Shown here: positions 18,447 to 27,127 of the stretch, piece after piece
Numbering within the stretch: the stretch's first letter is position 1
Layout: the number at the start of each line of letters is the position of its first letter
Source: an uncultured Bacteroidales bacterium
GTDB taxonomy: Bacteria > Bacteroidota > Bacteroidia > Bacteroidales > P3
Assembly: GCA_944321735.1 (NCBI GenBank)
Contig: CALUMK010000004.1
Coordinates: 1 to 64,000, forward strand
DNA length: 64,000 nt
Direction: 5' to 3'
Made by a program: the position numbers and the translations under genes
Notes under the pieces: model-generated
What the model saw: only the letters and a program-made list of their open reading frames with translations
Told to the model about the DNA's origin: nothing
Database searches by the model: none

Positions 18447-19337
18447 TTATAAGCCTTCTTGTCTTTCTTTTCTCTTTTCTTTTTTCTTTTTACCAGTATC
18501 CTGCACCTCCGTTGTCGATTCCGTGGCGGGTTCATCCTCCTTTATCGGTGTCAGCAAAACAGGTTCTGCCTCTTTTTCCTCTTTCTGGAACGATGCCAAA
18601 CGCAACAAGACCCACTGCTCTCCCATCTTCACCACAGGCCCGACCAAACGGAACTCCACCGCCCCCACGCCGGTCACCACAGGGTTCAGATACACAGCGC
18701 CAAGAATATCCTGCTTGGAACGAAGCCCCGGAATAACACAAGTATCGGCATCCGGGCCTATCTCCATGCTACGACGGTAAATAACCAGATTCAACTCAGT
18801 CGAATCCAAACCGATGGATGGCTGAGCGGCCAGCCAGACCAGCCAGCCGTCCTTCTTGCCGTCTTTCGTATCCAAGACAAAACCATGGCCGTTGAACAAA
18901 CTGTCTTCGGCTTGATACCAGTCATTTCCCGGCAGAGCTTCTTTCTTCTGCGGATGCAAAGGCTTGGCCTCGACCCAACGGACATCGTCCACAGACCGTT
19001 GGAAAGCCGCCGACAATGCTCCCTTGTACTGCGCGGCATACGGTTCATAGGCAGCATCTTCCGTCCAAGGTTCCAGCAAAGCCTGCGGGGCAACATAGCC
19101 GCCGTCTATCAATACGCAGAAGCCGGACGCATTGCTGAAATAGGGCAATTCGCCCACTGCGAAGCGTCCCCCGGCGGAATCTTCCAGCAGGTAATCCTGG
19201 CGGTAAAGCAGAATCCCTTCTTTTACCGCATCCTCAACAAGTTGCTGGGATGCCGACTGTACAACAGTCTGTGCTTGCAATGGGATGGCCAAACCGGCCA
19301 ACACGCTTGCTATAGAAAACACTTTTTTCATATCCAT
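18447..19337 (-). CDS. Exported protein of unknown family in the phosphorylation cluster
   Basis: A 296-residue protein with a signal peptide (MKKVFSIASVLAGLAIPLQAQ) and no cysteine lipobox, so periplasmic or secreted. The body is alpha/beta with no motif I recognise. The C-terminus is a highly charged tail (KKKKEKRKERQEG). The start codon lies immediately after the stop of the FHA-protease gene (0 bp), so the two are coupled. It may be a substrate, inhibitor or partner of the periplasmic protease domain encoded just upstream; that is inference. Confidence 0.6.
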   Translation of the reverse strand: MDMKKVFSIASVLAGLAIPLQAQTVVQSASQQLVEDAVKEGILLYRQDYLLEDSAGGRFAVGELPYFSNASGFCVLIDGGYVAPQALLEPWTEDAAYEPYAAQYKGALSAAFQRSVDDVRWVEAKPLHPQKKEALPGNDWYQAEDSLFNGHGFVLDTKDGKKDGWLVWLAAQPSIGLDSTELNLVIYRRSMEIGPDADTCVIPGLRSKQDILGAVYLNPVVTGVGAVEFRLVGPVVKMGEQWVLLRLASFQKEEKEAEPVLLTPIKEDEPATESTTEVQDTGKKKKEKRKERQEGL

Positions 19338-20912
19338 TTAGTTTTCAGGAATTACAGCAATAGGAACAAAACGCCCTTTATCACCCGTTCTACCCGAAAC
19401 AATACCTACCACTACGGGGCCATCCTCTGTCAAAGCAAAGACCGGCCCTCCCGAATTTCCGCCTTCGGTATTGTTATTCGAGGCCATGATAGTCCCATTG
19501 ACATCCAAGCCGTTCTGCGAAGTCATGGCTTCCGACAAAATGGGTTTGCCTTCTCCTCGTCCCGAAGGATGCCCCAAAATCAATAATTTCGTGCCTTGAC
19601 TCAATTCAGTGGAAGCCGCCCTGTCCGCTTTCAACCCTCCCTGCAAATTTGTCTGTACATAGGCATAATCCGTATAATCCAGGGGACCTTGACAAAGCTG
19701 CGAGCCAGCTTTCCAAAGCAGAACCTCTTCCACGGCATCATACGATAAAACCATATCATCCTGCATGGTGTAAACCTTATGATGCTCCTCTCCGACCACC
19801 ATGTCTTTGCTGGTAAATTCGAAACTCATAGTAGGCGACACAGCACGATAATAATGCACAATATCAACGCCAGCCATTGTCGATGCGTTCAGCCATATAT
19901 GGTAGGCTACGATCCTAGCATAGTCAGGGTCGCTCAACATACGTTCAGGATTACTAAACCCCACATTACCATCTTCTACATAGTAGAAATTCGAATAGAA
20001 ATCACTGACTACATGCTGGGCGGTGACAAATTTCCCATCATCCAACAGGAATCCCGTTCCGAAACCTCCAGACTCAAACATTTCACCGTTCACTGATAAC
20101 GCGTACTCTTGAATTAAAAAAACATAGGGATGGCAGGAACTTAAATCATAACCCGATACAACCGTCTCCTGTACATTCTTTAACGCTTGTTCCGCCGCTA
20201 CAGCCCTACGCTCGGCTCTTGCCGCTTGACTCATCGCATCGCCCAACAGGTTTTGTATCGAATCCATCCTGGCTTGATTTTTCCGATTTTTAGCAATTAG
20301 ATCGTCTATTGCCTTTTTGCCTTGCGCTACAAGTATGGCGTATTCCTTTATCTCATTCCCTTGCTTGTGAATCCAGATACCGCCGCCAAGGCAACACAGC
20401 ACCAGCAAGCATCCCAAAGCGGCCAAGGCATTCTTGTAAGGACGTAAAGCCTGCTTGCGGAAAAGGTTCAGACGCGCGGTCAAGCCAATGCTGCTCACCT
20501 TGCCCTTTTCGCCATCGGGAACAATGAAACCCAATTTAGGCCCGTTGGTAGAGAGCTGTATCTCGTCCCCGTTTTGCAGATACCACTCCTTCTCCACCCT
20601 GCGCCCGTTCAGATAGGTGGAATTGGTCTGCGACAGCTGCACCAATTTCCAGTTATCCCCATCCTTCACAATGGCCGCATGACGGCGGCTCACCGTCGTG
20701 AACGATTCATCAAAACGCACCTGGCATTTCGGGTCGCGGCCGATTTCTATCTGGTCCACGATGATCCGCTGCGCTTCGCCCGCCTTGTGATACTTGCTCG
20801 AAACCTTATGTACGAGCATGTAATACCGGCGGCCTTCGCCGCCGAAAACCGACTTCATGCCCGCCCCGACCGATCCGGAAAGCGAGCGCCTGTACGTTGT
20901 TGGCTGTGTCAT
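19338..20912 (-). CDS. FHA domain - transmembrane - trypsin-like serine protease
   Basis: A 524-residue fusion. The FHA domain covers residues about 30-130 (QIEIGRDPKCQVRFDE, TVSRRHAAIV, TNSTYLNGRRV). One membrane segment follows at about 160-180 (ALAALGCLLVLCCLGGGIWI), then a helical stalk (about 185-250) and a chymotrypsin-fold domain (about 265-524). The catalytic triad is visible: His in FVTAQHVV, Asp in DYTDYAYVQTNL and Ser in GGNSGGPVFA. The FHA part would be cytoplasmic and the protease periplasmic, so phosphopeptide binding inside could control proteolysis outside. It lies 6 bp after the MotA/ExbB-like gene and 0 bp before the exported protein gene. Confidence 0.9.
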   Translation of the reverse strand: MTQPTTYRRSLSGSVGAGMKSVFGGEGRRYYMLVHKVSSKYHKAGEAQRIIVDQIEIGRDPKCQVRFDESFTTVSRRHAAIVKDGDNWKLVQLSQTNSTYLNGRRVEKEWYLQNGDEIQLSTNGPKLGFIVPDGEKGKVSSIGLTARLNLFRKQALRPYKNALAALGCLLVLCCLGGGIWIHKQGNEIKEYAILVAQGKKAIDDLIAKNRKNQARMDSIQNLLGDAMSQAARAERRAVAAEQALKNVQETVVSGYDLSSCHPYVFLIQEYALSVNGEMFESGGFGTGFLLDDGKFVTAQHVVSDFYSNFYYVEDGNVGFSNPERMLSDPDYARIVAYHIWLNASTMAGVDIVHYYRAVSPTMSFEFTSKDMVVGEEHHKVYTMQDDMVLSYDAVEEVLLWKAGSQLCQGPLDYTDYAYVQTNLQGGLKADRAASTELSQGTKLLILGHPSGRGEGKPILSEAMTSQNGLDVNGTIMASNNNTEGGNSGGPVFALTEDGPVVVGIVSGRTGDKGRFVPIAVIPEN

Positions 20913-20918
20913 ATCCCT

Positions 20919-21656
20919 TTATTTATAAAATCTATTTATCAAATTATCAATTACATAATTACTCATCCGCACAAACAGCCTGTCCTGTTGCTTGTGCAGG
21001 TCGTGAATCAGGTACATCAGCACGATGCTCAATACCAAAGCCACCAAAGTGGTATCGAAGGCCACCGCCAGCATATCGGTCACCTTCTTGATGCCTTCAG
21101 GCGTGGATGCCTGGTTGGCGAAGCCCAAAGAAGCAGCGATACCGAGGACGGTACCGATAAAACCTACCGAGGGAATGGCCCAAGCCGTATAATTGATATA
21201 CGCCTGTTCACTCTCGAACTCCTCGCTGTACAGTTTCACCTCTGGCTCGGTCAGAGACAACACCTCGGACGAGGACTTGCCCAAACGATACTTGGTGCAG
21301 GCCTTGACAATCAAATCCGTCAGCAAGAACCTCTGCGAACGTCCCAAACGCTGCATATTCAGCTTTATCTGATTGGCATCCTCGTAGGAAACGATGTAAT
21401 TCTCCGTTTCGGGCAGCAAATGCGCCTCGAAGGCATCTCCCTCATAGGCAAGCCGTCTTTTGAGTTCAAGCACTTCCAAAATCCCGAAAAAGAACAGGAA
21501 ATAGGTGACACCCTGTATCAAACCTTCGGGCATCGTGCCTCCCATCATGACCAAAATCCTATGAGGGTTTTCTCCCGGCGTAAGCCAAACCAATATCCCC
21601 ATCAGCAAAACGGCCAAAACCAAACTGACCAAAAGCCTGACTCCTCGGTTTTTCAT
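20919..21656 (-). CDS. MotA/TolQ/ExbB-family proton channel subunit
   Basis: A 245-residue inner-membrane protein with hydrophobic segments at about 9-27, 44-60, 158-180 and 198-217. The third carries the family signature AIPSVGFIGTVLGIAASLGF and the fourth the AFDTTLVALVLSIVLMYLIH block. A ~95-residue cytoplasmic loop lies between segments 2 and 3, as in MotA/ExbB. Such proteins form pentamers around a dimer of an ExbD/MotB-like partner and use the proton motive force. The gene at 29155-30054 in the same cluster has a suitable N-terminus to be that partner. It is clearly not GldL or a flagellar MotA by context. It lies 6 bp upstream of the FHA-protease gene. Confidence 0.85.
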   Translation of the reverse strand: MKNRGVRLLVSLVLAVLLMGILVWLTPGENPHRILVMMGGTMPEGLIQGVTYFLFFFGILEVLELKRRLAYEGDAFEAHLLPETENYIVSYEDANQIKLNMQRLGRSQRFLLTDLIVKACTKYRLGKSSSEVLSLTEPEVKLYSEEFESEQAYINYTAWAIPSVGFIGTVLGIAASLGFANQASTPEGIKKVTDMLAVAFDTTLVALVLSIVLMYLIHDLHKQQDRLFVRMSNYVIDNLINRFYK

Positions 21657-21793
21657 TCTCTCTCTTTTATTGTAGTTATACTATATAATCCTTGGCATCT
21701 CCATCAGACCGTGGCTTTGGCGGCTTGCTCCGCTGGCCGCTCGCCCTTGACTCGCCGGGGCAGTACGGCAAGGACGGGATGCCGTGCAGCAAG

Positions 21794-23794
21794 CTAAGGG
21801 GCAAGGACCAAGCGCAGCCCAAAATCGTTGCGCCGGCCGCCAGAGTCGCACCAGTCCCGGTACGAGACCCGGTAGAGATTCTCAATGTGGAGGAAGCCGC
21901 CCCCGCGCAACACGCGGCGGACCCCGCCGCTGGACGGCCCTGTCGGGTTCGTCTGGCTCGAACTGCCATAACTTCCATACCAGTCATTGCACCACTCCAA
22001 TACGTTCCCACTCATGTCGTAAAGCCCCAGCTCGTTAGGGGATTTCCTCCCCACCGGATGCGACTCGCTTCCGCTATTACCGCCACACCATGCCACGTTC
22101 CCCAAAGAGTTGCTCCCGCTGTACTTGTACCCCCGGCTCTTCTTCCCGCCCCGCGCCGCATACTCCCACTCCGCTTCCGTCGGCAAACGGAAATTTAGCC
22201 CCGTCCTCGCGTTCAGCTTCCGGATGAACTCCTGACAATCTTTCCAGCTCACCATCTCCACCGGATAATCGTTCCCGGCCTTGTTGTAGCTTGGATTCTC
22301 ACCCATCACCTCCGCCCACAAGCCTTGCGTCACCTCGTACTTCCCGATATGGAAACTTGAGAGCGTCACGCTATGCGTTGGCTTTGCATCACTAGCAGCA
22401 TCGCTGCCTTGCTCCGCCGTGCCGCCCATCGTGAACGTGCCGCCCTCCACATAGACCATCTCGAACTCCACATCGCCCACCCGGATTATCCAATTCGAAG
22501 CGGATCGCCGCCGGGCTTCCGCTTCCCGCCGCGCCTTCTCCTGCGCCTCCCTGCGGGCCGCCGCTTCGCGTGCCTTTCTCTGTTCCTCGGCTTGCCGGCG
22601 TTCCTCCGCTTCGCGTGCTTGCCGCTGGGCTTCCGCCTCGGCATTGGCTATGCTGTCCTGACGAACCTTTTCCGCCCAAGCAATCCGTTCCCTTTCCTCC
22701 TGTTCCGCCCGTCTCTGATTGTTCTGCTGCACCGATACACCCGCAACACCTGCCACCAACAACAAGGCTAACACTATGGCTATCCACATCGTTTTCTTCC
22801 TGCCTTTGCCCTCCTTCGCCTCCGGCACTGTTCCCTCGGACTTCCCTTGCCCCGCCGCCATCGGCACGGTCTGTCCCTTGCCGCTTCGAGGAACCGCTTG
22901 CTTCCCCATTCCTTTATCCCCGCCTTCCTTGCTTATCGGGTTTCCTGTCTGGCCGCCCTTGCCTTGATTTTTCCAGGGCATCGCCGGATTCTCGCCCCTC
23001 AGCTTGGCCTCCGCGTATGAATGCAGCTGCTCCGCCGTCGGACGCTCCCACGGGGCTTCTGCCAAACAGGCTCGAAGCAATCCCTTCAACTCTGCTGAAA
23101 AATCCCCGTGGACTTCCGGTATCTCGGCTCCCCGCAACAGCATTCCGCCCCCCTGCCCAAAGAATGGCAGCTCCCCGCACAAGAGTTCAAACAGCGATAC
23201 GCCCATCGCCCAAATGTCGGTAGCCTTCACCGCTTCCGGGTTGGAAGAAAACATCTCCGGTCCCATGTAAGGATAGGATCCTCCCACGTCGGCATCCATC
23301 TTCCGTGTCGAATTCCTCCGCAAGGTGCTACGCATCTTGACGCTGATACCGAAGTCGGTAATCACAAAGTCCCCTTCTTCGCTCTCCAGTATGTTATCCG
23401 GTTTGATGTCCCGATGGATGATGTCTTTAGAATGCAAATACGCCAAGCCCCCAGCCACGTCCCGGACGAACCGCCAGGCGGTCGGCTCATCCATCTTCCC
23501 CACCAAATCCGTTGTAGAAACCGGGCAATAAGGCATAGCCAGATACGGACGATTCTTATAAACATCAAAATAGTTCGACTTCAACAAGTTGGGATGGTTC
23601 AGGGCGTAGGTAGTCTTGTACTCCCCCTTGAACTCCTCTATTCCCCGCTCGTCCAAGGCGATATACACCTTCAACGCCAGCTCCAAGTCTAATTGCTCGT
23701 CCCGCACCCTCCATACTTCCCCGAAACTTCCCCGGCCCACTTTCTTGATCAGCCGGTATCGGTTCGCAAATATCTCGCCTGCTTGCAATTCCAT
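21794..23794 (-). CDS. Receptor-like Ser/Thr kinase with formylglycine-enzyme-fold ectodomain (copy 1)
   Basis: A 666-residue protein. The kinase domain (1-275) has glycine loop GRGSFGEV (20-27), Lys42, HRDIKPDN (127-134), DFG (147-149) and the Ser/Thr-rich loop RSTLRRNSTR (155-164). A Gly/Lys/Pro-rich linker leads to one membrane segment (about 335-355). A charged Ala/Glu/Arg coiled stalk (about 357-437) and an FGE-sulfatase/SUMF1-fold domain (about 440-666: FEMVYVEGGTFTMGG, KYEVTQGLW, LPTEAEWEYAARGG, ELGLYDMSGNVLEW, RVLRGG, GLRLV) follow. The paired catalytic cysteines of true formylglycine enzymes are absent, so a binding role is likelier than catalysis. Codons for the last 40 residues vary against copies 2 and 3 in a DGR-like way. 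The topology puts the kinase in the cytoplasm and the variable domain in the periplasm. Confidence 0.92.
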   Translation of the reverse strand: MELQAGEIFANRYRLIKKVGRGSFGEVWRVRDEQLDLELALKVYIALDERGIEEFKGEYKTTYALNHPNLLKSNYFDVYKNRPYLAMPYCPVSTTDLVGKMDEPTAWRFVRDVAGGLAYLHSKDIIHRDIKPDNILESEEGDFVITDFGISVKMRSTLRRNSTRKMDADVGGSYPYMGPEMFSSNPEAVKATDIWAMGVSLFELLCGELPFFGQGGGMLLRGAEIPEVHGDFSAELKGLLRACLAEAPWERPTAEQLHSYAEAKLRGENPAMPWKNQGKGGQTGNPISKEGGDKGMGKQAVPRSGKGQTVPMAAGQGKSEGTVPEAKEGKGRKKTMWIAIVLALLLVAGVAGVSVQQNNQRRAEQEERERIAWAEKVRQDSIANAEAEAQRQAREAEERRQAEEQRKAREAAARREAQEKARREAEARRRSASNWIIRVGDVEFEMVYVEGGTFTMGGTAEQGSDAASDAKPTHSVTLSSFHIGKYEVTQGLWAEVMGENPSYNKAGNDYPVEMVSWKDCQEFIRKLNARTGLNFRLPTEAEWEYAARGGKKSRGYKYSGSNSLGNVAWCGGNSGSESHPVGRKSPNELGLYDMSGNVLEWCNDWYGSYGSSSQTNPTGPSSGGVRRVLRGGGFLHIENLYRVSYRDWCDSGGRRNDFGLRLVLAP
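21797..21916 (-). other. Variable-region-like 3' end of receptor kinase copy 1
   Basis: It covers RVLRGG to the last proline. Compared with the copies at 23980-24099 and 27131-27247, invariant blocks (RVLRGG, CRV or YRV, GLRLVLAP) alternate with variable codons. Most variable codons keep C as third base while bases 1 and 2 change, as expected if AAC template codons were mutagenised at adenines. About 75 bp of non-coding DNA after the stop are also nearly identical to the copy 2 flank. Confidence 0.55.
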
Positions 23795-23847
23795 TGTTTT
23801 TCCTCTTTATCTTATCCTATCTTTCAATCCGTGGTACAACTTGTTAT

Positions 23848-23885
23848 TTACATTTCCAGGACCAAGCGCAGCCCATTAAAGTAAT
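23848..23885 (-). pseudogene. Orphan 3' end of a receptor-kinase gene
   Basis: The minus strand reads NYFNGLRLVLEM and a TAA stop (23848-23850), the C-terminus of a further kinase-FGE gene, with no gene body attached. It abuts the conserved 3' flank of copy 2 and precedes the start of copy 1 by about 50 bp. It is best explained as a remnant left when a new copy replaced or was inserted into an older one. Confidence 0.6.
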
Positions 23886-23976
23886 TCTGGCTGTCTTGGG
23901 CGGCGGCTTGCTCCGCTGGCCGCTCGCCCTTGGCCCGCCGGGGCAGTACGGCAAGGACGGGATGCCGTGCAGCAAA

Positions 23977-25857
23977 CTAAGGGGCAAGAACCAACCGCAA
24001 CCCGTAAAGGTCGTTCCGGTAGCCAGGGCCGTAGTTGAACCGGTAAGAGACCCGGCAGCTCATCGCAAAGCCGTTGAAGCAGCCCCCGCGCAACACGCGG
24101 TCGGAACCGCCGGACGGCCCTGCCGGATCCGTCTGGCTCGAACTGCCATAACTCCCATACCTGTCCTGACACCATTCCCACACATTCCCGCTCATGTCGT
24201 AAAGTCCCAGCTCGTTCGGGGATTTCCTCCCCACCGGATGCGTTTCGCCTCCGCTATTGGCTTCATACCAAGCCACGTTCCCCAAAGAGTTGCTCCCGCT
24301 GTACTTGTAACCTCTGCTCTTCCTACCGCCCCGCGCCGCGTACTCCCACTCCGCTTCCGTCGGCAAGCGGAAATTTAACCCCGTCCTCGCGTTCAGCTTC
24401 CGGACGAACTTCTGGCAATCCTCCCAGCTCACCTTTTCCACTGGATAATCGTCCCCAGCCTTATTGAGACTTGGATTGCTACCCATCACCTCCCTCCACA
24501 AGCCCTGCGTCACCTCGTACTTCCCGATATGGAAACTGGAAAGCGTCACGCTATGTACCGGGCGTTCGTCCTCGTAGGCATCACTACCTTGCTCCGATGT
24601 GGCACCCATCATGAACGTGCCACCCGCCACATATACCATCTCGAACTCCACATCCCCCACCCGGATTGTCTGGTTCGAGGTGGCTCTCCGCTGGGCTTCC
24701 GCCTCGGCATTGGCTATGCTGTCCTGACGAACCTTTTCTGCAAAGGCTATTCGTTCCTTTTCCTCCTGTTCCGCCCGTCTCTGCTTGCCCTGCTGCACCG
24801 ATACACCTACAACACCTGCCACCAACAACAAGGCTAACGCTATGGCTATCCACATCGTTTTCTTCCTCCCTTTGCCCTCCTTCGCCTCCGGAACTGTCCC
24901 CCCGGACTTCCCTTGCCCCGCCGCCATCGGCACGGTCTGCCCCTTGCCGCTTCGAGGAACCGTTTGCTTCCCCATTCCTTTATCCCCGCCTTCCTTGCCT
25001 ACCGGAATCCCGGCCTCGCCCTTGCCTTGATTTTTCCAGGGCATCGCCGGATTCTCGCCCCTCAGCTTGGCCTCCGCGTATGAATGCAGCTGCTCCGCCG
25101 TCGGACGCTCCCACGGGGCTTCTGCCAAACAGGCTCGAAGCAATCCCTTCAACTCTGCTGAAAAATCCCCGTGGACTTCCGGTATCTCGGCTCCCCGCAA
25201 CAGCATTCCGCCCCCCTGCCCAAAGAATGGCAGCTCCCCGCACAAGAGTTCAAACAGCGATACGCCCATCGCCCAAATGTCGGTAGCCTTCACCGCTTCC
25301 GGGTTGGAAGAAAACATCTCCGGTCCCATGTAAGGATAGGATCCTCCCACGTCGGCATCCATCTTCCGTGTCGAATTCCTCCGCAAGGTGCTACGCATCT
25401 TGACGCTGATACCGAAGTCGGTAATCACAAAATCCCCTTCTTCGCTTTCCAGTATGTTATCCGGCTTGATGTCCCGATGGATGATGTCTTTGGAATGCAG
25501 GTACGCCAAGCCCCCCGACACGTCCCGGACGAATCGCCAGGCGGTCGGCTCGTCCATCTTCCCCACCAAATCCGCTGTAGGAACCGGACAATAGGGCATA
25601 GCCAGATACGGACGACTCTCATAGACATCAAAATAGTTCGACTTCAACAAGTTGGGGTGGTTCAAGGCGTAGGTGGTCTTGTACTCAGTCTTGAAGTCCT
25701 CTATTCCCCGCTCGTCCAAGGCGATATACACCTTCAACGCCATCTCCAAGTCCAATCGTTCGTCCCGCACCCTCCATACTTCTCCGAAACTGCCCCGGCC
25801 CACTTTCTTGATCAGCCGGTATCGGTTCGCGAATAGTTCGCCTGCCTGCATTTCCAT
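23977..25857 (-). CDS. Receptor-like Ser/Thr kinase with formylglycine-enzyme-fold ectodomain (copy 2)
   Basis: A 626-residue paralogue of copy 1 with the same order: kinase (1-275, with GRGSFGEV, HRDIKPDN, DFGIS), Gly/Lys-rich linker, membrane segment (about 334-354), stalk and FGE-fold domain (about 398-626). The stalk is about 40 residues shorter, because the Arg/Glu/Ala repeat block of copies 1 and 3 is missing. Its DNA is almost identical to copy 1 from about codon 115 to codon 285, then diverges, which points to gene conversion. The ectodomain ends RVLRGGCFNGFAMSC...GYRNDLYGLRLVLAP. It has two cysteines there, but not at the spacing of the formylglycine-enzyme active site. It is followed after 182 bp by copy 1. 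Confidence 0.92.
   Translation of the reverse strand: MEMQAGELFANRYRLIKKVGRGSFGEVWRVRDERLDLEMALKVYIALDERGIEDFKTEYKTTYALNHPNLLKSNYFDVYESRPYLAMPYCPVPTADLVGKMDEPTAWRFVRDVSGGLAYLHSKDIIHRDIKPDNILESEEGDFVITDFGISVKMRSTLRRNSTRKMDADVGGSYPYMGPEMFSSNPEAVKATDIWAMGVSLFELLCGELPFFGQGGGMLLRGAEIPEVHGDFSAELKGLLRACLAEAPWERPTAEQLHSYAEAKLRGENPAMPWKNQGKGEAGIPVGKEGGDKGMGKQTVPRSGKGQTVPMAAGQGKSGGTVPEAKEGKGRKKTMWIAIALALLLVAGVVGVSVQQGKQRRAEQEEKERIAFAEKVRQDSIANAEAEAQRRATSNQTIRVGDVEFEMVYVAGGTFMMGATSEQGSDAYEDERPVHSVTLSSFHIGKYEVTQGLWREVMGSNPSLNKAGDDYPVEKVSWEDCQKFVRKLNARTGLNFRLPTEAEWEYAARGGRKSRGYKYSGSNSLGNVAWYEANSGGETHPVGRKSPNELGLYDMSGNVWEWCQDRYGSYGSSSQTDPAGPSGGSDRVLRGGCFNGFAMSCRVSYRFNYGPGYRNDLYGLRLVLAP
23980..24099 (-). 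other. Variable-region-like 3' end of receptor kinase copy 2
   Basis: Same 40-codon layout as copy 1. Variable codons such as AAC, GGC, AGC, TTC, TAC and GAC sit at the aligned positions, with invariant CGGGTC, CGG and GGC codons between them. Confidence 0.55.
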
Positions 25858-25894
25858 TGTTTCTTCTCTTTATCCTTGTCCTACGTCTAAAGCA

Positions 25895-25944
25895 TCAAAG
25901 CTCAAGTGCCAAGCGCAATCCGCTGTCGACACCCTTCTCAATCC
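25895..25944 (-). pseudogene. Second orphan 3' end of a receptor-kinase gene
   Basis: The minus strand reads IEKGVDSGLRLALEL and a TGA stop (25895-25897). GLRLALEL matches the GLRLVL terminus of the FGE-fold kinases, but the rest of the gene is gone. It sits 37 bp before the start of copy 2, the same relative position as the orphan end before copy 1. Confidence 0.5.
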
Positions 25945-25973
25945 ATTGAGTCCCCACCAAACACTACCAACTC

Positions 25974-26684
25974 CTATTCCTCTGAATCATCAGACATAGT
26001 GTTCACTATCAAGGCGTTTCTTATCACGGAATCCCAGTGTTGCAGCCCTTCTTGAGACTCCAAAATCCCTTCCCAAGTATCCAAAAACCAACACACTCTA
26101 CCTGAGCTTCCTTCTGGCACGGAAACCGAGGAAGGTGCTGTGCTGAATTCATACCACGGCAATTCCGTAACTTCTTGAAAGGAATATGGATTCAACACAT
26201 AAAAATCCGGATTCGGATATTCATGCAGTTCTATACTTCCATAAATCACGGCATACATATACAAGGTATCCGAAGTGGCGTTATGTACGTAATTAGAAGA
26301 AAACCGCAGCCGTTCTTTTTCCGGCAACCCGAACCCGCCATCATACGAACCCACAATTTTGTGTCTTTCACTGCGGTACATAGAAGAGCGATAACTTTCC
26401 CCCTCTTCCACCACGAGAACCTCGGGTACAGGTATACACATGAAAAATAATCCCACCAAAAAGCCGCCCAGTATCGAAAGGATAATCCACCTGGTCCGTA
26501 GAGCCCTGCGACTTAACGCCTTCTTACCATATGAATCCCTACGATCCAAATCAGACCTTTCCTCCACCCCTGTCCATCGTTCGTCCGGCATCCTCTTCCT
26601 TCCCCAACACCAGAAAAGCAAGAATGAGCCAAAACAAAAAAGCAACAATCCGGTCAGAAACAACATTCCATCACCGATTTCCAT
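25974..26684 (-). CDS. Two-pass membrane protein of unknown family
   Basis: A 236-residue protein with membrane segments at about 7-27 (MLFLTGLLLFCFGSFLLFWCW) and about 67-87 (WIILSILGGFLVGLFFMCIPV), joined by a basic cytoplasmic loop rich in Arg/Ser. The ~145-residue C-terminal domain is probably periplasmic and beta-rich (SDTLYMYAVIYGSIEL, SGRVCWFLDTWEGIL). I do not recognise it. It starts 8 bp after the zinc-ribbon membrane protein gene, so the two form a pair within the cluster, between receptor kinases 3 and 2. Confidence 0.65.
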   Translation of the reverse strand: MEIGDGMLFLTGLLLFCFGSFLLFWCWGRKRMPDERWTGVEERSDLDRRDSYGKKALSRRALRTRWIILSILGGFLVGLFFMCIPVPEVLVVEEGESYRSSMYRSERHKIVGSYDGGFGLPEKERLRFSSNYVHNATSDTLYMYAVIYGSIELHEYPNPDFYVLNPYSFQEVTELPWYEFSTAPSSVSVPEGSSGRVCWFLDTWEGILESQEGLQHWDSVIRNALIVNTMSDDSEE

Positions 26685-26692
26685 ACTTACAA

Positions 26693-27004
26693 TTATTTAT
26701 CTGTTATCATTATTTTTATCAATCGCACAAGCCAAATCAAGAAGTAAATCCCACCTACAGTGATTGCACCCACATAAATCGCATTATCACTGGCTATCGT
26801 GGCCACTACACCAAGAATCAAAAGGGCAAAAGAGACCAAAGTACCCCTCACGGCTTTGCCGAGGCTATTGCTTTCCTTGGCTGCTTCCGGCTTTACAGTC
26901 GGCTGCCTTGGGGGATAATCAACCTGTTTTCCCAATGACGCACCACATTTTTCGCAAGTCACCCTGCCTTCCGGATTTCTCCACCCGCAATTCGAACAAA
27001 CCAT
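26693..27004 (-). CDS. Small zinc-ribbon membrane protein
   Basis: A 103-residue protein. Residues 1-25 are a zinc ribbon of the form CSNCGWRNPEGRVTCEKCG (two CxxC knuckles). A Pro/Lys linker and two membrane segments at about 52-70 and 75-95 follow. The ribbon is closely similar to the first ribbon of the FHA protein at 31377-32210 (CKNCGWENASGNARCEKC), so the two proteins in this cluster share an ancestor. The role is unknown; such ribbons often mediate protein contacts. Confidence 0.75.
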   Translation of the reverse strand: MVCSNCGWRNPEGRVTCEKCGASLGKQVDYPPRQPTVKPEAAKESNSLGKAVRGTLVSFALLILGVVATIASDNAIYVGAITVGGIYFLIWLVRLIKIMITDK

Positions 27005-27127
27005 AGCGCTATTCTTTTTTAGTTAGCATTTCATTTTGCCCATACAGTACAACCCAACATCAAGTATGGAGACCGCCACCCTTGGCTCGCCGAACCCAGC
27101 ACGGCGGACGGATGCCCGTACGGTAAA

